Below are positions 25,164 to 33,178 of a DNA stretch of 64,000 nucleotides, in pieces. The first letter of the stretch is position 1. Every line of letters starts with the position of its first letter. Position numbers and translations under genes: made by a program. The DNA is from an uncultured Opitutia bacterium (GTDB lineage: Bacteria; Verrucomicrobiota; Verrucomicrobiia; Opitutales; UBA953), in assembly GCA_945957395.1 (NCBI GenBank), contig CAMFKE010000001.1:248001-312000 (forward strand), given 5' to 3'. The notes under the pieces were generated by a model. That model was not told where the DNA came from, made no database searches, and saw only the letters and a list, made by a program, of their open reading frames with translations.

Positions 25164-26165
25164 TCAGACCTGCAGGTGCGCCTTGCGCACGGGGCTGGAG
25201 CCGAAGGCGGTGCGCAGCCGGCCCAGCAGGGCGAGGAAGTCGTCCGGCAGGGGCGCCTCGAATTCCATGGGCGCGCCCGTGACCGGGTGGGTGATTTTCA
25301 GCGACGCGGCGTGCAGCATGACGCGGGGCGCCGCGAGTTCGCCGCAGAAGAGGTCGGGGAACTTGCCGTAGGTGTGGTCGCCCAGGATGGGCATGCCCAG
25401 ATGCGTGAGGTGGACGCGGATCTGGTGCGTGCGCCCGGTGTGGATCTTGCAGCGCATGAGCACGGCCTTGTTGCCGAAGCGCTCGTCCACCGCCCAGTCG
25501 GTGCGGGCCGGTTTGCCGGTGTCGCGCACCGCCATTTTCACGCGGTTGTTCGGGTGCCGGTCGATGGGTTCGCGGCAGATGCCGGAAAGCAGGCCGGGGA
25601 GGCCCGCGCAAAGCGCCACATAACGCTTGTCCGGCTCACGCTCGGCGAAGGCCCGGATGAGCGCCAGGTAGGCCTCGTCGGTCTTCGCGCACACGACGAT
25701 GCCGGAGGTCTCCTTGTCCAGCCTGTGCACGATGCCGGGGCGCAGCACGCCGCCGGCGGGCGCGAGCTTGCCCTTCGTGTGATGCAGCAGCGCGTGCACG
25801 AGCGTGTCTTCGCCCGTGCCGGCGCCGGGGTGCACGACCATGCCGGGGCGTTTGTTGACGACCACCAGGTGCTCGTCCTCGAAAAGGATGTCCAGCGGTA
25901 TGGCCACGGCGCTCACCGTGGTGGGCGGGGGGCGCGGCAGCAGGAATTCCAGCGTGTCGCCGGGCCTGAGGGTGCGCTTCTTGTCCACCGGGGCGCCGGC
26001 GAGGGTCACGCGACCTTCGTCGAGGGCGGTCTGCCAGCGCGATCTGCTGAGCTCGGGGAAGTTGGCCGCGAGGATCTTGTCGGCCCTGTCGGGCTCGGTG
26101 CCTTCCGGCACGGTGAACACCACGGGGGCGTCGGCGTCGTCCGGTATGGAGTCCTCGTCGTTCAT
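25164..26165 (-). CDS. RluA/RluD-family 23S rRNA pseudouridine synthase
   Basis: 333 residues. An S4 RNA-binding domain (ELSRSRWQTALDEGRVTLAG) precedes the catalytic domain with IVHRLDKETSGIVV, whose Asp is the nucleophile, and GRTHQIRVHLTHLG. RluD modifies helix 69 of 23S rRNA; the length matches RluD (326). Which uridines are targeted cannot be told from sequence alone. Confidence 0.9.
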   Translation of the reverse strand: MNDEDSIPDDADAPVVFTVPEGTEPDRADKILAANFPELSRSRWQTALDEGRVTLAGAPVDKKRTLRPGDTLEFLLPRPPPTTVSAVAIPLDILFEDEHLVVVNKRPGMVVHPGAGTGEDTLVHALLHHTKGKLAPAGGVLRPGIVHRLDKETSGIVVCAKTDEAYLALIRAFAEREPDKRYVALCAGLPGLLSGICREPIDRHPNNRVKMAVRDTGKPARTDWAVDERFGNKAVLMRCKIHTGRTHQIRVHLTHLGMPILGDHTYGKFPDLFCGELAAPRVMLHAASLKITHPVTGAPMEFEAPLPDDFLALLGRLRTAFGSSPVRKAHLQV

Positions 26166-26264
26166 GAGCGGCGCAGGGAAGGGGAGCGCGCCGGGTGAGC
26201 AAATGAAATGCGCGCCGGGGCGGGCGATTTCGTCGCCCGCGCCGGCGCGCCTGACGCCTGACCG

Positions 26265-27791
26265 TTACTTCACCTCGAGCGAGAAGGTGGAGGCGGGCAG
26301 TCCTTCGGCGTTCACCAGGTTGGCTTCCTTGCACCAGGAGGCCCAGGCGTAGCGCACGGCCTTGGGCGAGGCGACCTCCTTGGCCGACACCACGACCGTC
26401 TCGCCCACGATCTTGGCCTGCGCGGGCGCGAACTTGCCGTCGGCGCCGGCGACCTCGAACCCGGCGAGGGCGTCTCCGGAGGAGGCTTTCATGCCCTTGG
26501 CGGAGTCGAAGCTGACGGTGAGTTCGGAGCCCCTGGCGGTGGCCTTCAGCGGCGCGGGGCCGGACACGATGATGTCCTTCTTGCCGTACACATCGCGCAG
26601 CGCGAGGCGCGCGAGGCGTTCGCCGACCGGCTTCTTCTCGTTCGGGTGCACATCGGACTTGCCCTTCAGGGGCGGGCCGAAGTCGTAGGAGACGGCCATG
26701 CCGGCGGGCGGCGGGATGAGTGCCACGCCCAGTCGCTGGTTGTCGCGGAACTCGCCCCAGTTGAGGCGGTCGCGGCCTTCGCAGGCGGAAAGTTGGACGA
26801 AGTAGAAGGGCAGCTTGGGGTCGCCCCAGCGCTCGCGCCACTCGGTGGCCATGGCGGCCTGGAGAGCCGGGTACTCTTTCACGCGCGCCGGCTCGATGGC
26901 GTTGGATTCGCCTTGGTACCAGAGGAAGCCGCGCACCGGGATGCCCGCGATGCGGCCCATGCCGGCCTCCCAGGCGAAGCCGGGCTTGTAGCCGTGGTTC
27001 TTGCCCAGCGAGTCGCCCGGGGCGTCCTCGACCTTCGAGAGGTTCTGGCCGGCGCGCGTGGCGCACCACCTGGGCAGCTCGTTGTTCTTCATCCAGTCGC
27101 CCTGAAGCTTCTTCGGGTAGTGCTTCTTCAGGCCGTCCACGGGGAAGAACGCCTCCAGCGGCGCGCCGCCGATGGCGTAGCCGACCAGGCCGATGGGCAC
27201 GCCCGTCTCGGCGCGCAGTTTCTTGCCGAACCAGTAGGCCACGGCGGAGGAGGGGGCGGCGGATTTCTTGGCGTCGCGCGCCCAGGTGCCGGAGTAGTAA
27301 TGTTCGGCGTGCAGGCGCTTGTTGGCGTCCTTGCCCAGGGCCTTGCTGCCCACATCCGAGCCGGGCTTTTCGTAGGTCAGCAGGCGCAGCGCGTCGTCAC
27401 CGGCCGCGGCGAGCGCGGCGCGGCCGTCCTTGTCGCGGGCGAGGGTCCATTCCATGTTGGACTGGCCGGAACTCACCCAGACATCGCCCACGAGCACATC
27501 GGTGAGGGTGACCGTGTTCTTGGCCCCCTTGATCACGAGTTCGGCGCCCTTGGCGTTGGCCGACTTGGCCGGCAGCTTCGCCGACCAGACGCCCTTGGCG
27601 TCCGCGCGCACGGTGGCGGACGAGCCCGCGAAGCTGACGCTGACGGATTCGCCCGCGTCGGCGGTGCCGCGCACGACCACCGGCGCGTCGCGCTGGACGA
27701 CCATGGAGTCGGCGAAATACGGGTCGGGCTTCACTTCGGCGAAGAGAGGGGCGACGGCGAGGGTGGCGAAAAGAGGAAGGGTGGGGCGCAT
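26265..27791 (-). CDS. secreted sialate O-acetylesterase-like SGNH hydrolase
   Basis: 508 residues with an N-terminal signal peptide (LPLFATLAVAPLFA). A beta domain precedes SSGQSNMEW, the block I with the catalytic Ser. GFLWYQGESNA follows in the middle and SDVHPNEKKPVGERLARLAL near the C-terminus provides Asp and His. The family removes acetyl groups from sialic acids or other carbohydrates in the periplasm or outside. With the sialidase at 46090-47847 it hints at use of host or mucin glycans. The substrate could also be xylan-like. Confidence 0.85.
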   Translation of the reverse strand: MRPTLPLFATLAVAPLFAEVKPDPYFADSMVVQRDAPVVVRGTADAGESVSVSFAGSSATVRADAKGVWSAKLPAKSANAKGAELVIKGAKNTVTLTDVLVGDVWVSSGQSNMEWTLARDKDGRAALAAAGDDALRLLTYEKPGSDVGSKALGKDANKRLHAEHYYSGTWARDAKKSAAPSSAVAYWFGKKLRAETGVPIGLVGYAIGGAPLEAFFPVDGLKKHYPKKLQGDWMKNNELPRWCATRAGQNLSKVEDAPGDSLGKNHGYKPGFAWEAGMGRIAGIPVRGFLWYQGESNAIEPARVKEYPALQAAMATEWRERWGDPKLPFYFVQLSACEGRDRLNWGEFRDNQRLGVALIPPPAGMAVSYDFGPPLKGKSDVHPNEKKPVGERLARLALRDVYGKKDIIVSGPAPLKATARGSELTVSFDSAKGMKASSGDALAGFEVAGADGKFAPAQAKIVGETVVVSAKEVASPKAVRYAWASWCKEANLVNAEGLPASTFSLEVK

Positions 27792-27999
27792 GGTCGGGGG
27801 ATATGAGAGGTTTTATGGACAGAGGCAACCGCGTCAGGTTCACGCCCAATATCTGGTCTTGGATTTGACCAGCCAGCGTGAGTTCGCCCGAGGGCCCGCT
27901 CCGCCATCCGGGTTCCCCGTGGCGCGTTTGATTGAGGCTTGCCCCGCCGGCGCGCATCGCCGTCCTTCCGCCCGGTAAAAAACTTTCAGGAAAAAGCCC

Positions 28000-30720
28000 A
28001 TGTCCGAGATCCCCAAGACCTACGATCCCGCCTCCGTCGAAACCAAGTGGTACGACCGTTGGCTCGCCTCCGGCTGCTTCAAGGCCGCCGTGGACACGTC
28101 GAAGGAGCCCTTCGCCATCATGATCCCGCCGCCCAACGTCACGGGCGTGCTGCACATGGGCCACCTCCTGAACAACACCATTCAGGACATCCTCATCCGC
28201 CGCGCCCGCCAGGAGGGCAAATCCGCCCTGTGGCTGCCCGGCACCGACCATGCCGGCATCGCCACGCAGACGCGCGTGGAGCGCGAGCTGCGCAAGACGG
28301 GCAAGACCCGCCACGACCTGGGCCGCGAGAAGTTCAACGAGGTCGCCGCCGAGTGGCGCGACAAGCACGGCGACATCATCCTCAACCAGCTGCAGAAGCT
28401 GGGCGCGTCCTGCGACTGGTCGCGCAAGGTGCACACGCTGGACGCCGGCTACTCCAAGGCCGTGCTGCAGACCTTCGTCACCCTCTACGAGCGCGGCTAC
28501 ATCTTCCGCGGCAAGCGCATGGTGAACTGGTGCCCGGTCTCCCTCACCGGCCTCTCCGACGAAGAGGTGATCATGAAGCCCTCGAAGGGCTTCATGTACC
28601 GCATGCGCTACGAAATCGTCGAGCGCCCCGGCGAGTATATCGAAATTTCCACCACGCGCCCCGAGACCATCCCGGGCGACGCCGCCGTGGCCGTGCACCC
28701 GGACGACGAGCGCTACAAGCACCTCATCGGCCTGCATGTGCGCCGCCCCATCGCCCCCGCTAACATCCCCATCGTCGCCGACCGCGCGGTGGAGAAGGAC
28801 TTCGGCTCCGGCGCGCTCAAGGTGACCCCCGCGCACGACCGCACCGACTTCGACATCGGCCAGCGCCACAAGCTGCCCCAGATCGATGTCATGCGCCCGG
28901 ACGGCGTGATGAACGACCTCGCCGGCCCGCTCGCCGGCATCGAGCGTTTCAAGGCCCGCGCGAAGGCCGCCGAGCTCCTGAAGGAGTCCGGCAACCTGCT
29001 CGAGGCCAAGCCCTACGAGAACAACGTCGGCTTCTCCGAGCGCGCCGATGTGCCCATCGAGCCGCGCCTGTCCGAGCAGTGGTTCGTGAAGTACCCGAAG
29101 GTGCCCGAGGCCCTGCGCGCCGTGGAATCCGGCATGGTGAAGTTCCACCCCGAGCGCTGGAACAAGGTGTACGCCCACTGGCTCAACAACATCCAGGACT
29201 GGTGCATCTCGCGCCAGCTCTGGTGGGGCCACCGCATCCCCGTCTGGTACCGCAAGAACGCCGACCGCAACGACCCGGCGAACCGCCATGTGTCGCTCGA
29301 AGCGCCGGCCGATGTTGAAAACTGGATACAGGAGGACGACGTGCTCGACACCTGGGCCTCCTCCTGGCTCTGGTGCCTGGGCACCCTCGGTTGGGACAAG
29401 CCCGGCTCCACCAACCCGGAGCTCAAGTTCTGGTACCCCACCAGCGCCCTGGCCACCGGTCCGGACATCATCTTCCTGTGGGTCGCCCGCATGATCATCG
29501 CCGGCCTCGAGCTGCACGGCGAAGAGAAGAAGACGCTCACCGACGACGAGATCCGCGCGCGCATCCCGTTCAAGAACGTCTACTTCAACGGCATCATCCG
29601 CGACGCGCAGGGCCGCAAGATGTCCAAGTCGCTGGGCAACTCGCCCGAGCCGCTCGACCTCATCGCCAAGTTCGGCGCCGACGGCCTGCGCTTCGGCCTG
29701 CTCTCCATCGCGCCCAAGGGCGCCGACATCCTCTTCTCCGAGGACCGCGTCGAGCAGGGCCGCAACTTCTGCAACAAGCTCTGGAACGCCGCCCGCTTCC
29801 GCCAGATGTCCGGCCCCGCCGGCGACTGCTCCAGCGACGCCGCCATCGCCGCGCGCATCAACCCGGCCCAGTGCGACGCCGACGACCACGCCATCCTCGG
29901 TCGCCTCGTCGAGACGGTCGACACGGTCGGCAACGCTCTGGCCGAGTTCGACTTCGTCACCTACACCTCGTCGCTCTTCGAGTTCTTCCGCACCGACTAC
30001 TGCGACTGGTACCTGGAGGTCTCCAAGTCCCGCCAGCAGGACCCGGCCTCGCGCGACACCGTGCTGGCCGTCCAGGACCTGTGCCTGCGCAAGCTGCTCC
30101 AGCTCATGCACCCGCTCACGCCGTTCATCTCCGAGGAACTCTTCCACCTCCTCGGCTGCGCCGGCGAAGGCGAATACATCCAGAACTCCAACCCCGGTGA
30201 AGGCGAAGCGCTCGCCGGCGTGCTCGCCAAGGTCGGCATCGCCCTCGATCCCGCCGCCGTGGCCGCCACCGCCGCGCTGCGCGAGTTCGTCTCCGGCGCG
30301 CGCGCCATCAAGTCGCAGAACAACCAGGCCACCAAGCGCGACAGCAAGCTGAAGTTCGCCGCGCGCGACGAGGCCTCGCGCACGCTGGTCGAGTCCAACC
30401 TGGAGAAGATCAAGAAGCTCGTGGGCGCCGCCGAGGTGGCCTTCGTCACCGAAGCCTCCGGAGGCCCCGCCGCCGTCACGCCCCTGGGCACCGTCGCGCT
30501 CGACCTCACCGGCTCCGTGGACGCCGCGGCCGAGAAGGCCCGCCTCTCCAAGGAGATCGAGAAGCTCGACAAACTCATCGCCAGCTCCGAGGCCAAGCTG
30601 TCCAACGAAGCGTTCACCTCGAAGGCTCCGCCGCACATCCTGGAGGGCGCGCGCAATCAGCTCGCCGAAACCAAGGCCAAGCGCGACGAGTTCGCCCGCA
30701 TCATCGCGTCCCTCGGATAA
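28000..30720 (+). CDS. valS: valyl-tRNA synthetase
   Basis: 906 residues, normal for ValS. PPPNVTGVLHMGHLLNN contains the HIGH-type site (HMGH), KMSKSLGNSPEPLD is the KMSKS loop, and an editing domain lies between (STTRPETIPGDAAVAVHP). The C-terminal ~70 residues form the tRNA-binding coiled coil (EKARLSKEIEKLDKLIAS). The 208-base gap upstream shows no T-box or other recognisable leader. Confidence 0.98.
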   Translation: MSEIPKTYDPASVETKWYDRWLASGCFKAAVDTSKEPFAIMIPPPNVTGVLHMGHLLNNTIQDILIRRARQEGKSALWLPGTDHAGIATQTRVERELRKTGKTRHDLGREKFNEVAAEWRDKHGDIILNQLQKLGASCDWSRKVHTLDAGYSKAVLQTFVTLYERGYIFRGKRMVNWCPVSLTGLSDEEVIMKPSKGFMYRMRYEIVERPGEYIEISTTRPETIPGDAAVAVHPDDERYKHLIGLHVRRPIAPANIPIVADRAVEKDFGSGALKVTPAHDRTDFDIGQRHKLPQIDVMRPDGVMNDLAGPLAGIERFKARAKAAELLKESGNLLEAKPYENNVGFSERADVPIEPRLSEQWFVKYPKVPEALRAVESGMVKFHPERWNKVYAHWLNNIQDWCISRQLWWGHRIPVWYRKNADRNDPANRHVSLEAPADVENWIQEDDVLDTWASSWLWCLGTLGWDKPGSTNPELKFWYPTSALATGPDIIFLWVARMIIAGLELHGEEKKTLTDDEIRARIPFKNVYFNGIIRDAQGRKMSKSLGNSPEPLDLIAKFGADGLRFGLLSIAPKGADILFSEDRVEQGRNFCNKLWNAARFRQMSGPAGDCSSDAAIAARINPAQCDADDHAILGRLVETVDTVGNALAEFDFVTYTSSLFEFFRTDYCDWYLEVSKSRQQDPASRDTVLAVQDLCLRKLLQLMHPLTPFISEELFHLLGCAGEGEYIQNSNPGEGEALAGVLAKVGIALDPAAVAATAALREFVSGARAIKSQNNQATKRDSKLKFAARDEASRTLVESNLEKIKKLVGAAEVAFVTEASGGPAAVTPLGTVALDLTGSVDAAAEKARLSKEIEKLDKLIASSEAKLSNEAFTSKAPPHILEGARNQLAETKAKRDEFARIIASLG

Positions 30721-30738
30721 GCCCGGCTCGCTTGCCGC

Positions 30739-30793
30739 CAAAGGCCGCCGTCGCCGCGTGTTCTTCGGAATGCCGGCGCAGGCGGCCTTTTTC
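30739..30793 (+). terminator. valS terminator
   Basis: AAAGGCCGCC (30740-30749) pairs with GGCGGCC-TTTTT (30781-30792). An inner CGCCG/CGGCG extension leaves a bulged stem. The T-run follows directly. The remaining ~190 bases to the next gene show nothing else. Confidence 0.75.
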
Positions 30794-30979
30794 GTGCCGG
30801 AACGCGCGGTGATTCGTCAGGGACGGGGAGGCTCACCCCGACGGCCCGCAGCCGATGCGTCAGCGAACGCCGCGGTTTTTTTATGATTGGAGCATTTTCG
30901 CCGCCCTTGCTCCGCAGGTTGTCCGGGATAGTTTGCGGACTCCGTAATCCGGCGGAGTAACCCCTTGTCTTCCCTTGTC

Positions 30980-32065
30980 ATGACCCAACCCAAATCCCAC
31001 CCCGTCAAAGCCTATTCCGCGCGAAGCGCCGTGTCCCCTCTCGCGCCCGACTCCATTCCTCGCCGCGAGCCGACGCCGCACGATGTGCAGATCGAGATCC
31101 TCTACTGCGGCGTGTGCCACTCAGATATCCACTACGCGCGCGACGAGTGGCACGATTTCCTTCCCGCCGTCTATCCGTGCGTGCCCGGCCATGAGATCGT
31201 CGGTCGCGTGACGAAGGTCGGCGCCGCGGTCACCAAGTTCAAACCGGGCGACCTGGCCGGCGTCGGATGCCTGGTCGATGCGGACCCGGATTGCCCGCAT
31301 TGCCGGGCGGGCCACGAGCATTTTTCGCCCACCCAGATCCTGACCTACGGTTCGCCGGACAAGCATCTCGGCGGCGTCACCTTCGGCGGCTACTCCGAAG
31401 GCATCGTGGTGGATCAGCGCTTTGTGCTGCGCGTGCCTTCCAATCTGAACCTTGCCGGCGTGGCGCCGCTGCTGTGCGCCGGCATCACCACCTACTCGCC
31501 CATGCGCCAATGGGGCGACATCAAGGGCAAGAAGGTCGGCGTGGTCGGGCTCGGCGGACTCGGGCACATGGGGGTGAAATTCGCCCGTGCGTTCGGCGCG
31601 CATGTCGTGGTGTTCACCACCTCGCCCGGAAAGCGCGAAGACGCGCTGCGCCTGGGCGCCCACGAAGTGGTGCTTTCGCGTAGCGCCGACGAGATGGCCA
31701 AGCACGCCGGCAGCTTCGACTTCATCCTCGACACCGTCTCGGCTCAGCACGACCTGAACGCGTACCTTCACATGCTGCGCACGACCGGCGAGCTCACGCT
31801 GGTCGGCGCCCCGTCCAAGCCGCTCAATGTCGACGCCTTCGCCCTGCTGATCGGCCGGAGGCGCCTGTCCGGCTCGAACATCGGCAGCATCGGCGAGACG
31901 CAGGAGATGTTGGATTTCTGCGCCCGTCACAACATCACGGCCGATGTGGAGATCATCCCCATCGCGAAAATCAACGAGGCCTACGAGCGGCTCATCAAGG
32001 GCGATGTGAAGTACCGCTTCTCCATCGACATGGCCTCTTTGAAGAACGAGCCCGTGACGCGATAG
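30980..32065 (+). CDS. zinc-type NAD(P)-dependent alcohol dehydrogenase (YahK/CAD-like)
   Basis: 361 residues from the ATG at 30980. Catalytic zinc ligands are present (YCGVCHSDIH; CVPGHE), and the Rossmann motif is VGVVGLGGLGHMGVKFA. The structural-zinc loop, normally four Cys spaced as in C-x2-C-x2-C-x7-C, reads VDADPDCPHCRAGHEHFS, with the first and last Cys replaced by Asp and Ser. Relatives reduce broad aldehydes to alcohols with NADPH. It stands alone between terminators. Confidence 0.88.
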   Translation: MTQPKSHPVKAYSARSAVSPLAPDSIPRREPTPHDVQIEILYCGVCHSDIHYARDEWHDFLPAVYPCVPGHEIVGRVTKVGAAVTKFKPGDLAGVGCLVDADPDCPHCRAGHEHFSPTQILTYGSPDKHLGGVTFGGYSEGIVVDQRFVLRVPSNLNLAGVAPLLCAGITTYSPMRQWGDIKGKKVGVVGLGGLGHMGVKFARAFGAHVVVFTTSPGKREDALRLGAHEVVLSRSADEMAKHAGSFDFILDTVSAQHDLNAYLHMLRTTGELTLVGAPSKPLNVDAFALLIGRRRLSGSNIGSIGETQEMLDFCARHNITADVEIIPIAKINEAYERLIKGDVKYRFSIDMASLKNEPVTR

Positions 32066-32102
32066 GTTTTGTTCCGACCGCGTCCCTCCGGAGCGAGAAA
32101 TA

Positions 32103-32144
32103 CACGAAAAGAGCGCGCGAAGCCCTTCGCGCGCTCTTTTCGTG
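32103..32144. terminator. perfect 20-bp stem terminator
   Basis: CACGAAAAGAGCGCGCGAAG pairs base for base with the sequence ending in CTCTTTTCGTG around a two-base CC centre. Flanking A and T tracts make it work on either strand. It ends the dehydrogenase transcript 38 bases after its stop. Confidence 0.85.
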
Positions 32145-32181
32145 CTTCCCGCCGGAGCATTCGCACGGATGCTGCGCGCGA

Positions 32182-33045
32182 ATGAAACCTTCCGTCCTGC
32201 TCGCCGAGTCCGTCACGCCCGACGGCGCGAAAATCACGCTGCACGAGCGTGACGGCCGATACGCCATACGCATTGCCGGGCGCGAGTTGATGAACTCGGC
32301 CGTGCCGTCCTCCGAGATCCTGCTGGCCGAACTCGGCCTGGGCGGTCTGCGCAAGCCGAAGAAAATCCTCATCGGCGGACTTGGGCTCGGATTCACGCTG
32401 CGCCGCGTGCTGGAGCTGGCGGACGCCGATGCGTCCATCACCGTGCTGGAACTGCTGCCGGCGGTGGTGGAGTGGAATCGCACGCACCTGGCGAAGCTCA
32501 ACGGCGACTGCCTCTCCGATCCGCGCGTGACGGTGAAGACCGACAATGTGCGCACCCACATCGCGTGTTCCTCGCCCGAGGCTTACGACGCGGTGCTTCT
32601 GGATGTGGACAACGGCCCGGCCGCCATGGTGTCGGAGGACAACATGAAGCTCTACAGCGAGCGCGGCTTGCACCGTCTGAAGGGGTTGCTGCCGCGCGGC
32701 GGACGCGTGGTGGTGTGGTCGGCGGGCATCGATGTGCGATTCACCGCCCGCATGCAGCGCGCCGGTTTCATCGTCGAGACGGTGCGCGCGAAGACGCACA
32801 AGGGCGCGCACTGCAGCGCCTACGCCATTTTTGTGGGCGACAAGCCGCCCACGCAGGGCGGCCCGGTGATGATGGCGCCGAAGACCGACCCGGCGCACGG
32901 AGGCTCCCTCGCCGCGCGCATCAATCCGGACGCGCGCGCCCAGGGCGGGCCCGCCGCCGTGCGGCATGCGCGCGCCGTCAAGAAGGCGAATCCTTTCGAG
33001 CCCAAGAAGGCGCCCAAGAAGGTGTGGCGTCCGCGCGGCGCCTGA
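32182..33045 (+). CDS. spermidine synthase-like class I methyltransferase-fold protein
   Basis: 287 residues. ILIGGLGLGFTLRRVLE is the nucleotide-binding turn, followed by an acidic strand end (TVLELLPAVVEWN) and DAVLLDVDNGP, as in the SpeE superfamily. A basic ~70-residue tail (ARAVKKANPFEPKKAPKKVW) is unusual and may bind nucleic acid. True aminopropyltransferase activity is not proven. A stem (GCCGAG-ACCGGG / CCCGGTC-CTCGGC) lies at 33045-33099 after the stop. Confidence 0.7.
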   Translation: MKPSVLLAESVTPDGAKITLHERDGRYAIRIAGRELMNSAVPSSEILLAELGLGGLRKPKKILIGGLGLGFTLRRVLELADADASITVLELLPAVVEWNRTHLAKLNGDCLSDPRVTVKTDNVRTHIACSSPEAYDAVLLDVDNGPAAMVSEDNMKLYSERGLHRLKGLLPRGGRVVVWSAGIDVRFTARMQRAGFIVETVRAKTHKGAHCSAYAIFVGDKPPTQGGPVMMAPKTDPAHGGSLAARINPDARAQGGPAAVRHARAVKKANPFEPKKAPKKVWRPRGA

Positions 33046-33178
33046 GCCGAGACCGGGGAGAATCGGCTCGTCGAACGCGATTTCCCGGTCAGCCTCGGCT
33101 GAGCGAGACGCGGGGGGGGCTGTCGCCTCCCTTGCCGGCTCCCGAATAGTTTTCAAACCCCTGTCCGGCGAGGTGCGC

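Noticed and set aside
27792-27999. T-box leader before valS
   Set aside because: No T-box sequence or specifier-loop fold found; such leaders are mainly in Firmicutes.
27397-30741. A 1114-codon open frame on the minus strand
   Set aside because: Mirror of valS and of the sialate esterase region; His/Asp/Val-rich composition typical of antisense frames.
32966-33178. N-terminal extension of the histidine kinase
   Set aside because: The frame is open but overlaps the end of the previous gene and has no signal or domain; the membrane span follows the ATG at 33179.
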